A stretch of 8,585 nt of DNA from Thermodesulfobacteriota bacterium (GCA_003645605.1 QNAY01000037.1:1-8585); one strand, 5' to 3'; positions 1-6,462 are shown, numbered from the stretch's first letter. A program made the numbers and translations. Notes: generated by a model not told the origin, from the sequence alone.

Positions 1-246
1 AAGCTTATGGAAATTGCAAATAATCATAGGATATTGCGTCAAATGCTGGGGCACGGAATCATGGATCAGGATTACAATTATGCACTTCAGACTTTAAAAG
101 ATAACGTGTCATTGTTTACTCCGAAAGTGCTTGATAAAATTAATCAAGTTGTAGTGCAATATGGCCATAAGCTTGTTGGGAAAATGGATTGTGAAGGGCA
201 AGGCCGGTATTTCACAGGAACTTGGATTAAAGGTTTGTATTGTTAA
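1..246 (+). pseudogene. C-terminally decayed, 5'-partial transposase remnant
   Basis: The frame is open from the first base of the window (codons AAG CTT precede the first ATG at 7), so the coding region probably began upstream. The readable part resembles the N-terminal region of DDE transposases of the ISNCY/IS5-like type: a LRQMLGHG stretch, then YALQTLKDNVSLFTP, then a KINQVVVQYGHKLVGK helix. This comes from memory of the family, not a search. In intact relatives this is followed by a GRCDSFVVETDVH-like stretch leading into the catalytic domain. Here the sequence becomes unlike the family after about residue 60 and stops at residue 79, where a full protein would have several hundred residues. 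No catalytic DDE residues or terminal inverted repeats are visible. It is best read as a dead fragment next to the 3' end of the gspE-like gene. A small unrelated protein cannot be excluded. Confidence 0.5.
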
Positions 247-269
247 GGATCAATACGGTTTTATTTCTT

Positions 270-2009
270 TTAAGATGAGGTAACTTTGATCACCTCTTCC
301 ATGGTGGTTATCCCGGAGAGAAGTTTTCTGCAAGCATCGTGCTTTAGTGTCCTCATTCCCTCTTTGAATGCCTGTTTTTTAATGGCTTCTTCATTTTTTT
401 CCAAGGTGATCATTTCTCTGATTGTATCAGAGACAGAGAAGACCTCGTAGATCCCGACCCTGCCCCAATAACCCGTATTGCGGCAGCGGTTGCACCCCAT
501 GCCCTTTTTTATCTGTGCGTGTTCTGATGCTTGGCAGCCAAAGGCCCTTAGCCGATCCTCCGGAATCATTACGGGTTTACCGCACGATTTGCAGACCATA
601 CGCACAAGCCGTTGTGCCACAATTCCTATTAGAGTGGATGCTATAAGGTAAGGATCAAGGCCAAGGTCCTTCAACCTCGTAATCGCACTAACAGCATCAT
701 TGGTGTGCAGAGTGGAAAAGACCAGGTGGCCGGTCAGGGCCGCCTGTATGGCATGTCTGGCGGTTTCACCATCACGTATCTCCCCGATCATAATGATGTC
801 CGGATCCTGTCTCAGTATATTTCTGAGTATCGAAGCAAATGTTACGTCTATTTGTGGCTGGACTGCTATCTGATTAAACTCTTCGCAAACCATCTCAATA
901 GGATCTTCCACGGAAACAATATTGATATCCGGTGAGCTGAGGTGTCGAAGTGTAGAGTAAAGCGTTGTAGACTTTCCGCTTCCTGTTGGTCCGGTAACAA
1001 GTACTATGCCATGGCTGTTTTGAATAAAATGCTTGTAGGCATGAAGGTCCTTTTCTGAGAATCCAAGCATGTTTAAGTCGCTGAAGAGTATATCAGCGCT
1101 TTGCAGTCTCAGTACAACTTTTTCACCAAAGGCAACCGGTATAGTAGAGACCCTGACCTCTGCCTCATCCTCCTTCCAGGCAACCTTCAAACGACCATCC
1201 TGAGGCCGGCGTTTTTCCGCTATGTCCAGCCTGGACATGGTTTTTATTCTGGTGCATATTGGTTCGTGTACTATCCTGGGCAGACGGTAGATGGTATGCA
1301 GAATGCCGTCTATGCGAAGGCGTATCCAGGACTGTGTTCGCTTTGGCTCTATGTGAATATCGCTGGCACGCTGATCCAGGGCATATTGAAAAAGGTGATC
1401 CACTGCCTTGTGTATGTATTTGTCTGAGCCTGCGACATCCGGAGCTGCCAGCCGCACATACTGTTCCAGGTTAGATATATCCGCTGTTGGAATTTTGAGC
1501 ACATTTTCAGCGGCAGCAATGGATTGTTTAAAGTCAAAGAATTCACTTATAATGCGCTCGATGTCTCTGCGGGGAGCCACCGAGATACGAGTCCGTGCCT
1601 GACATGCCCTCTCGACATCCTGTTGAAGCTCTTGATCTTCGGGATCGTAGCAAACTATATCGAGATGGCCATCGTCCCACGAAAGAGGCAGGACCAGACG
1701 CTTTTTGGCAAAGGATGCCGGAAGTGTTTTTGTCACGACCTCCATATCAAGGCGTAAGGGATCCAATCGCCTGAACGTCCACTTATGATCTCTTGCAATA
1801 AGAGAAATAATATCTGCTTCTTCAAGGTCAGTATCAGGGGAATCCGCCCGGGGGAGTCGCAACGAATTTAGCCACTGCACAAGATCCTGGCCCTTCCGTT
1901 TTGGTATGGAGAGCATGGGTGTTAATTTAGCGATCTGCTCTTTTGATAGAAGCCCTTCCTTTTCAATGAGTTGGAAGATATAGTCAGGGTCGTAGTATGG
2001 ATGAGACAT
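270..2009 (-). CDS. gspE: GspE/PilB-family type II secretion or type IV pilus assembly ATPase
   Basis: Cytoplasmic hexameric ATPase that powers pseudopilus or pilus assembly at the inner membrane. In the longest frame (TTG at 2105, 611 codons) I see an N-terminal GspE/MshE-like domain (about 40-190), a linker, the N2 domain with RASDIHIEP (246-254), Walker A GPTGSGKST (372-380), an Asp box around VSVEDPIE (397-404), Walker B DPDIIMIGEIRD (434-445), a His box HLVFSTLHTND (460-470), and a zinc-type tetracysteine C505/C508/C538/C541. All ATPase motifs are intact. I chose ATG at 2009 (residue 33, giving 579 aa). It has AAGGA 11 bases upstream, and the protein then begins MSHPYYDPDYIFQLI, the usual first helix of this family. 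The TTG at 2105 has no Shine-Dalgarno and lies only about 8 bases from the predicted transcription start. No other secretion or pilus gene is nearby, so GspE versus PilB cannot be settled. The symbol is a best guess. Confidence 0.93.
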   Translation of the reverse strand: MSHPYYDPDYIFQLIEKEGLLSKEQIAKLTPMLSIPKRKGQDLVQWLNSLRLPRADSPDTDLEEADIISLIARDHKWTFRRLDPLRLDMEVVTKTLPASFAKKRLVLPLSWDDGHLDIVCYDPEDQELQQDVERACQARTRISVAPRRDIERIISEFFDFKQSIAAAENVLKIPTADISNLEQYVRLAAPDVAGSDKYIHKAVDHLFQYALDQRASDIHIEPKRTQSWIRLRIDGILHTIYRLPRIVHEPICTRIKTMSRLDIAEKRRPQDGRLKVAWKEDEAEVRVSTIPVAFGEKVVLRLQSADILFSDLNMLGFSEKDLHAYKHFIQNSHGIVLVTGPTGSGKSTTLYSTLRHLSSPDINIVSVEDPIEMVCEEFNQIAVQPQIDVTFASILRNILRQDPDIIMIGEIRDGETARHAIQAALTGHLVFSTLHTNDAVSAITRLKDLGLDPYLIASTLIGIVAQRLVRMVCKSCGKPVMIPEDRLRAFGCQASEHAQIKKGMGCNRCRNTGYWGRVGIYEVFSVSDTIREMITLEKNEEAIKKQAFKEGMRTLKHDACRKLLSGITTMEEVIKVTSS

Positions 2010-2020
2010 GAGCCTGTGCG

Positions 2021-2025
2021 TCCTT
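2021..2025 (-). promoter_or_regulatory. Ribosome binding site deciding the gspE start
   Basis: On the minus strand this reads AAGGA, 11 bases before the ATG at 2009. The upstream TTG candidate at 2105 has no comparable purine-rich site, so this favours the shorter 579-residue protein. The spacing is at the long end of normal, hence moderate confidence. Confidence 0.45.
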
Positions 2026-2119
2026 GTGGTCTTGAGTTTAATTACATTGCTCTTTCTATATCGGCTTAAATCTCTTAAGTCTGAAGTACGAGATATTGAT
2101 TTCAATTACCAGGAGTGAG

Positions 2120-2125
2120 ATTATA
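2120..2125 (-). promoter_or_regulatory. Candidate -10 box for gspE
   Basis: The minus strand reads TATAAT here, a perfect sigma-70 -10 hexamer in the divergent gap between gspE and rsmE. No good -35 hexamer is seen at 16-18 bases: the place is occupied by the CAGAT tandem motif at 2136-2161. Transcription would start near 2113, giving a leader of about 100 bases to the ATG at 2009. With only one hexamer matching this is tentative. Confidence 0.35.
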
Positions 2126-2135
2126 TTGTTTTAAT

Positions 2136-2161
2136 CCACAGATTTCGCAGATTACACAGAT
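2136..2161. repeat. Short tandem CAGAT motif, period 9
   Basis: CAGAT occurs at 2139, 2148 and 2157, exactly 9 bases apart, within a 26-base segment beginning CCACAGATTTCG and ending TTACACAGAT. Similar CACAGATT-type strings are scattered in intergenic DNA of many bacteria (recollection, not searched). It overlaps the expected -35 region of the gspE promoter candidate, so it could be an operator or simply a small inserted repeat. Confidence 0.55.
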
Positions 2162-2223
2162 GGCCATGGACTATCAGTAAAATCCATGTCAGATACGTAA
2201 TTTACATTTGAGTTTGCAAATTG

Positions 2224-3009
2224 ATGACCCTTGCTCGTTTCCTAATATCATCTGATACCCTCTCAAGGGCAGGGAGCATACTTACCCTCACGGGCAGGGA
2301 GGCGCATCATTTGACGCGTGTGAGGCGTTTAGGGCCAGGGAGCCTTGTCGAACTCATAGACGGCTCCGGAGTGGTAGCCAAAGCAAAAATCATCCGGGTA
2401 AATAGGACAGAAGTAGATTTGCATATTGTGGAGGTCTCAGAACAGCAAAATGATTGTCTGCCGATTAATCTGATTGTGGCCCTGCTCAAGGGAGACCGCA
2501 TGGGCTGGATGATACAGAAGGCGACTGAGTTTGGGGTTCAGACTATCTATCCTGTAATTACTCAACATACTGTGGTAAAAGTAGATGTTGAAAAAACCGG
2601 CAGATATCTCGTCCGCTGGAAGGAAATAGCCGGACAGGCATTGAAGCAGTGTAAAGGAAGTCTTGTGCCGACTATCAACCCGGTAGTTTCCCTGGAAGAG
2701 GCCCTGGAAAAGGTTTCTTATGTCAGGACAAAAATTCTTCTCTGGGAGTCGGAAAAGAAGCGCTCCTTATTTTCTGCCTGGAGAGACCAGGGAAACAATA
2801 TTCCTGTGGCTGTCATAGCCGGGCCGGAAGGAGGCTTTTCCAGGGAAGAGATTCTGGCATGTAGGGGAGTGGGTTTTTTTACTGCCACCATGGGTAGAAG
2901 GACACTCCGCTCAGAGACTGCCGCCATTGGAGCGGTAGCGGCCCTGGCAGCAATGATAACTTGTAAGCGTTTACAGGGCACCGCATCTGCTTTGTTGCCG
3001 GGCACTTGA
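2224..3009 (+). CDS. rsmE: 16S rRNA (uracil-1498-N3)-methyltransferase RsmE
   Basis: SAM-dependent SPOUT-class enzyme that methylates N3 of U1498 in 16S rRNA, in the cytoplasm. Numbered from the ATG at 2224 (261 aa), the family landmarks appear in order: an N-terminal PUA-like domain with EAHHLTRVRRLGPG (26-39); LKGDRMGWMIQKATEFGV (88-105); KEIAGQALKQC (133-143); the knot signature AGPEGGFSREE (199-209); and MGRRTLRSETAA (223-234). A TTG directly precedes this ATG and could also serve as start. No clear Shine-Dalgarno is visible for either. The true family C-terminus ends around residue 246. The last 15 residues, from Cys247, are encoded by repeat copy 1, which also supplies the TGA stop. The tail is therefore acquired sequence, and the enzyme core looks intact. 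The gene is divergent from gspE, and manC follows after 140 bp filled mostly by the repeat. Confidence 0.95.
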   Translation: MTLARFLISSDTLSRAGSILTLTGREAHHLTRVRRLGPGSLVELIDGSGVVAKAKIIRVNRTEVDLHIVEVSEQQNDCLPINLIVALLKGDRMGWMIQKATEFGVQTIYPVITQHTVVKVDVEKTGRYLVRWKEIAGQALKQCKGSLVPTINPVVSLEEALEKVSYVRTKILLWESEKKRSLFSAWRDQGNNIPVAVIAGPEGGFSREEILACRGVGFFTATMGRRTLRSETAAIGAVAALAAMITCKRLQGTASALLPGT

Positions 3010-3121
3010 AGTACATGGAGTACGTCTATGTACCCGTACGCCTCGCATCTGCAGCACCCTGTAAACGCTTACAGTTTGGTGAGTTGCGGTAAAACGGGCG
3101 TTGTAATCCCATGAACGGTTA
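2961..3121 (+). repeat. Dispersed structured repeat, copy 1
   Basis: First of three same-orientation copies, aligning without gaps to copy 2 over 159 bases with about 15 differences by eye (roughly 90 % identity). It has a perfect 17-base inverted arm, TGTAAGCGTTTACAGGG at 2962-2978 and its complement at 3057-3073. Inside are a direct repeat CGCATCTGC at 2982-2990 and 3044-3052, and four GTAC tetramers at 3011, 3020, 3030 and 3036. The hairpin GTACG-TCTA-TGTAC lies at 3020-3033. After the big arm comes a 30-base linker and a third, degenerate arm-like unit, CCCATGAACGGTTA, ending at 3121. The 5' end lies inside rsmE (its last 15 codons and stop) and the 3' end is 28 bases before the manC start. 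There is no coding capacity of its own. Confidence 0.93.
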
Positions 3122-3137
3122 TGATAACTTCAGGTTT

Positions 3138-3142
3138 GGAGG
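3138..3142 (+). promoter_or_regulatory. Ribosome binding site deciding the manC start
   Basis: A perfect GGAGG lies 7 bases before TTG at 3150. This marks the TTG as the start rather than the in-frame ATG at 3111, which falls inside repeat copy 1 and has no Shine-Dalgarno. The protein then begins MSKECYHALVLAGG, putting the nucleotide-binding loop at the usual distance from the N-terminus. Confidence 0.75.
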
Positions 3143-3149
3143 AAAAACG

Positions 3150-4238
3150 TTGAGCAAGGAATGCTATCATGCCCTGGTGTTGGCCGGAGGGTTTGGGACA
3201 AGGCTCTGGCCGAGGAGTCGGCAACACAAAGCCAAGCAGTTTCTCTGCATCCATAGCCGGGAGACGCTTCTTGAGCAGACTATTTCCAGAATTCGGCCCA
3301 TGTTTCCCTGGGAGAGGATCTGGGTGATTACAAAACCGGCCCAAGAGGAAGATGTATTAGCCAATATTCCAGGCCTTATCGGCTCAAATATGCTCATTGA
3401 GCCATGTCCTAAGGGGACTGCGGCTGCAATTTCCTGGGCTGTGGTCAGGATTGAGTCCCTTCATCCCAATAGTTTGATAGCAGTTCTACCTTCCGACCAT
3501 CTTATTGAGGATGAGGATGACTTCAAATGTGTTCTGGATGCCGGGCTCTCCTTTGCAGAATATAATCCTTGCCTTGTTACTTTTGGGATAAAACCTGTTA
3601 GGGCCGAGCCTGCTTATGGTTATGTGGAGATTGGCAGGTTAAGGACCAAGATAAGGGGTAAAAATTGCTATGACGTTACGGCATTCCACGAAAAGCCGGA
3701 TAGAGAGACTGCGCTCGATTATTTTTCATCAGGGACTTTTTTTTGGAATAGCGGAATTTTTGCTTTTTCATCCAAGGTGTTGTTTGGGGCACTGAAAAAA
3801 TGGATGCCCGCAGTATGGGGGTCCCTTGAACATATCAGGTCCCTCTCCGACTCAAAGGAAGAAGCATCTATGGTCAGCAAATACTATGACCTGATACCGG
3901 ATGATTCTCTGGATAAAGGTCTTCTGGAAAAAGCCTCTAATGTCGTGGTCTTTCCATGTGATTGTGGCTGGCATGATATGGGGGTGTGGGAAACCTATTA
4001 TGATCTATCAGCCAGGGATAAAGACGGCAATGCCGTTGATGGACTGGTCGCCTCTGTTGGATGTAAGAATTGTCTGCTCATGTCGGAAGGCGATATCCTG
4101 GTGGCTGCTGTGGGGACAGAAGATATGGTAATTGTGGCTGAAGGTGATGCGGTACTCGTCTGTCCAAGGAATAGGCTTGATGAGGTTAAACAGGCAGTGG
4201 AAAAGATCAAGGAAAAAGGTCTTGCGGAATATCTCTGA
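3150..4238 (+). CDS. manC: Mannose-1-phosphate guanylyltransferase (short, single-domain type)
   Basis: Makes GDP-mannose from mannose-1-phosphate and GTP in the cytoplasm, feeding O-antigen, exopolysaccharide or glycan synthesis. From the TTG start (362 aa) the nucleotidyltransferase motifs are in order: LAGGFGTRLWPRSR (11-24), KQF (29-31), EPCPKGTAAA (84-93), PSDH (114-117), FHEKP (179-183), WNSGIF (199-204) and DCGWHDMG (271-278, the family's GWxDxGxW region). The C-terminal 70 residues resemble the left-handed beta-helix edge. The phosphomannose isomerase (cupin) domain of long AlgA/ManC proteins is absent, as in the stand-alone 350-360 aa form. The in-frame ATG at 3111 would add 13 residues read from repeat DNA and is rejected. 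The stop overlaps the next gene by one base (TGATG), so translation is probably coupled. Specificity for mannose-1-phosphate is inferred from the GTRLWP...PKQF-type signature. Confidence 0.92.
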   Translation: MSKECYHALVLAGGFGTRLWPRSRQHKAKQFLCIHSRETLLEQTISRIRPMFPWERIWVITKPAQEEDVLANIPGLIGSNMLIEPCPKGTAAAISWAVVRIESLHPNSLIAVLPSDHLIEDEDDFKCVLDAGLSFAEYNPCLVTFGIKPVRAEPAYGYVEIGRLRTKIRGKNCYDVTAFHEKPDRETALDYFSSGTFFWNSGIFAFSSKVLFGALKKWMPAVWGSLEHIRSLSDSKEEASMVSKYYDLIPDDSLDKGLLEKASNVVVFPCDCGWHDMGVWETYYDLSARDKDGNAVDGLVASVGCKNCLLMSEGDILVAAVGTEDMVIVAEGDAVLVCPRNRLDEVKQAVEKIKEKGLAEYL

Positions 4239-5302
4239 TGAAGATCCGTGCTAATCACCTTACAGTCCTTCGGATTATACTGTTGCCCCTGCCGTATTTC
4301 TTGGTCTACGGAGATATCAGGGCGAAGATCGCAGCCCTTGCGGGCTTTACCCTCTTAGGTCTTACTGACTATCTTGATGGCCTGATGGCCCGCCGTGACG
4401 GTAGCACACCTCTGGGCAAGCTCCTTGACCCTATTGCCGACAAGATCTTTATAGCTGTTACCCTAATCCCCCTGGTAGATTTTGGCATCCTCCCCCTTTG
4501 GATTATATGGCCCATTTTTTTAAGGGAATTCCTGGTGACAGAGTTCCGCAGATTTTGTACAGCATCGAGAAAGCAGCTCCGTGTCACTGAACTTGCAAAA
4601 ATCAAGACCACTCTTCAAATGATAGGAGCAGGCCTGATTTTCATGACTGATATGTTTCCGGACAAAACAGTTCTTATAGCATTTCTGTCCGGTGCCTTGC
4701 TGGCTACTCTATTCCTGGCGGCGGTCCTCTATTGGAGGAATGGTCACCTGTCAACTCGTTTGCAAACGGCATTGGGCCTTCTTGTATTTGGGCTTGCCGT
4801 AGGACTGTTACTTAGACCGCCCCATATTATTATTACTTATGGTCTTGTTATGCTTGGCATTACCCTGGTGTCCGGTAGTCAGTATTTTATTATAGGCCTT
4901 CCTGAATGTCTGAGACAAGGGCTGCCGGCCCTGGGAAGACTTATTGCCTCGTTAATGCTTCCGCTCTTGTCACTCGCTCTGATGCCCTTAGCTCCAAAAG
5001 AACTGAGCGGTCTGGTGGTCCTTATCGTGGCGTTTGAGTTCGGAAGCCAGGGACTTGATATGTGGGCAATGCAAGCGGGAGAAATCGATATCTCCTGGAT
5101 AAAAAGACGTATACTCATACCTGTTGCCTTGCTGTCGCTGGTGCCGGGCTGTGTGTTTTATGGGTTTGAAACTGCGATTCCGGCCTTCCTTTGGATTACA
5201 ACCGGTCTTTGTATTTGTTACACCGTAGCTAATATCTGGATATACTGGAGAGCCGCATGCAAGACTCATAATCTTGTTAAAGGACAGGGCACGAGGAAGT
5301 AA
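4238..5302 (+). CDS. CDP-alcohol phosphatidyltransferase with extra C-terminal membrane domain
   Basis: Integral membrane enzyme that transfers a phosphatidyl group from a CDP-lipid to an alcohol. The first 180 residues resemble PgsA (phosphatidylglycerophosphate synthase). The catalytic signature is complete: D44, D47-G48, A51-R52, G60, D64 and D68 in DYLDGLMAR...GKLLDPIAD. The gap between AR and G is 7 residues, one fewer than in E. coli PgsA. PgsA is normally about 180-200 aa; this protein is 354 aa. Residues about 175-340 add roughly five or six hydrophobic segments (about 176-192, 197-218, 231-250, 256-268, 291-308, 312-336) with no motif I recognise. The start ATG shares its A with the manC stop. 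Phosphatidylglycerophosphate synthesis is the likeliest activity, but the alcohol acceptor is not provable from motifs. The long C-terminal half could be regulatory or a separate membrane function. Confidence 0.88.
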   Translation: MKIRANHLTVLRIILLPLPYFLVYGDIRAKIAALAGFTLLGLTDYLDGLMARRDGSTPLGKLLDPIADKIFIAVTLIPLVDFGILPLWIIWPIFLREFLVTEFRRFCTASRKQLRVTELAKIKTTLQMIGAGLIFMTDMFPDKTVLIAFLSGALLATLFLAAVLYWRNGHLSTRLQTALGLLVFGLAVGLLLRPPHIIITYGLVMLGITLVSGSQYFIIGLPECLRQGLPALGRLIASLMLPLLSLALMPLAPKELSGLVVLIVAFEFGSQGLDMWAMQAGEIDISWIKRRILIPVALLSLVPGCVFYGFETAIPAFLWITTGLCICYTVANIWIYWRAACKTHNLVKGQGTRK

Positions 5303-5318
5303 AAAAAGTGCAACGTGC

Positions 5319-5347
5319 TTGATTTCCAGAAATGTTACCATTATAAA
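5319..5347 (+). promoter_or_regulatory. Candidate sigma-70 promoter for dgt
   Basis: TTGATT at 5319-5324 (4 of 6 matches to TTGACA) and TATAAA at 5342-5347 (5 of 6) are separated by exactly 17 bases, in the 53-base gap after the phosphatidyltransferase gene. Transcription would begin about 5353-5355, immediately before the dgt ATG at 5356. No Shine-Dalgarno is visible, so the mRNA could be leaderless. The region is AT-rich, so a chance match is possible. Confidence 0.4.
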
Positions 5348-5355
5348 AATAATAT

Positions 5356-6462
5356 ATGTATGCAGATTCCAGTCTAAGGCTCGAAAAACTGAATAAACCT
5401 CTATCTATCAGGGAAAAGATTCAAGATCGCGAACGTCTGATCCTATGTCCCCAGGCCTGTCTCAGCAGCGAGACCAGGGGAAGACTTTATCCTGTCGAAC
5501 CCTGTAATATCCGAACCCCATTTCAGAGGGACCGAGATCGTATAGTTTATTCCAAATCTTTCCGCCGTCTTAAGCATAAGACACAGGTATTTTTATCTCC
5601 CATGGGAGATCATTACCGCACCCGTCTTACACACACGCTGGAAGTATCAGAGATCGCAAGGACAATCGCCAGGGCGCTTTGCCTTAACGAGGACCTGGCA
5701 GAGGCGGTGGCATTGGGCCATGATCTTGGGCATACTCCCTTTGGGCATGCCGGTGAAACTATTTTAAATGAGATCGTGCCCGGGGGATTTTCTCACTGCC
5801 GTCAGGGCTTAAGAGTGGTGGATGTGCTGGAGAATGGCGGCCGGGGCCTCAACCTTACTTATGAAGTCCGGGATGGAATATTTAAGCACTCAAAGGGTTT
5901 TGGAGAAATTATTCCCCAAAAATCAAATAAGTGGGCCATGACCGTTGAAGGAAGGGTCGTGCGCATAGCAGATGTCATTGGCTATCTGAGCCACGATCTG
6001 GACGACGCGATTAGAAGCAAGGTGATCTCTGAAAAGGATGTCCCGTCAAAGTGTAAAGATACCTTGGGAGAAAATCACGCCACCCGCATCTCGACCATGA
6101 TCAAAGACGTAATAGCAAGCACCAAGATAGTGAACGGGGAAATGGAGCTTTCAATAAGTCCTCGTCTTTATGAAACGATGGTTCACCTCAGGGCCTTTCT
6201 TTATGACAATGTATACAGGGCACCTCAGGTGCATAATGAGTTTGAAAAGGCCAAAAAGATCCTCTTTGATTTGTATGAGTATTTTTTAAAAAACAAAGAT
6301 GCCTTTGTTCGGGAAAATACCCGGATGTTTGAAGAAGAAGCAGTAGACCTCGACGATAAGACCCCTTATGAGCGCAGGGTCTGTGATTTCATAGCCGGAA
6401 TGACTGATCGTTATGCGCAAAATCTGTACTCGCGGATTTTTATACCCTCTTCAGTTGTCTAA
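5356..6462 (+). CDS. dgt: Deoxyguanosinetriphosphate triphosphohydrolase-like HD protein
   Basis: HD-superfamily metal enzyme that splits dNTPs, classically dGTP, into deoxynucleoside and triphosphate, controlling dNTP pools in the cytoplasm. The protein is 368 aa, the size of the type-2 dGTPase subfamily and shorter than the roughly 500-aa E. coli Dgt. Landmarks are SIREKIQDRE (17-26), the RTPFQRDRDRIVYSKSFRR block (53-71), KHKTQVF (73-79), GDHYRTRLTHTLEV (84-97) with H93, the HD pair H122-D123 in GHDLGHTPFGHAGE, GIFKHSKG (174-181) and the last metal ligand D206 in RIADVIGY. All metal-binding residues of the HD fold are present. The start is the only ATG, GTG or TTG before the conserved N-terminus. 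The gene probably has its own promoter and ends 4 bp inside the convergent SDR gene. Exact nucleotide preference cannot be read from sequence. Confidence 0.94.
   Translation: MYADSSLRLEKLNKPLSIREKIQDRERLILCPQACLSSETRGRLYPVEPCNIRTPFQRDRDRIVYSKSFRRLKHKTQVFLSPMGDHYRTRLTHTLEVSEIARTIARALCLNEDLAEAVALGHDLGHTPFGHAGETILNEIVPGGFSHCRQGLRVVDVLENGGRGLNLTYEVRDGIFKHSKGFGEIIPQKSNKWAMTVEGRVVRIADVIGYLSHDLDDAIRSKVISEKDVPSKCKDTLGENHATRISTMIKDVIASTKIVNGEMELSISPRLYETMVHLRAFLYDNVYRAPQVHNEFEKAKKILFDLYEYFLKNKDAFVRENTRMFEEEAVDLDDKTPYERRVCDFIAGMTDRYAQNLYSRIFIPSSVV

Noticed and set aside
3057..3080. Repeat right arm as an intrinsic terminator for rsmE
   Set aside because: The 17-base arm pair is strong but the loop is about 78 bases and no T-run follows, so it is not a typical intrinsic terminator.
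3111..3131. GTTATGATAAC palindrome just before the manC ribosome binding site
   Set aside because: It is an 11-base near-palindrome present only at copy 1; too short and unsupported to call an operator.
3111..3149. In-frame ATG at 3111 as manC start
   Set aside because: It lies inside repeat copy 1 (GTG at the same place in copy 2), has no Shine-Dalgarno, and adds 13 non-family residues. TTG at 3150 has GGAGG at 7 bases.
4988..5341. Minus-strand 117-codon frame opposite the phosphatidyltransferase gene
   Set aside because: It is antisense to a membrane-protein gene with intact motifs and has no recognisable domain or ribosome binding site.
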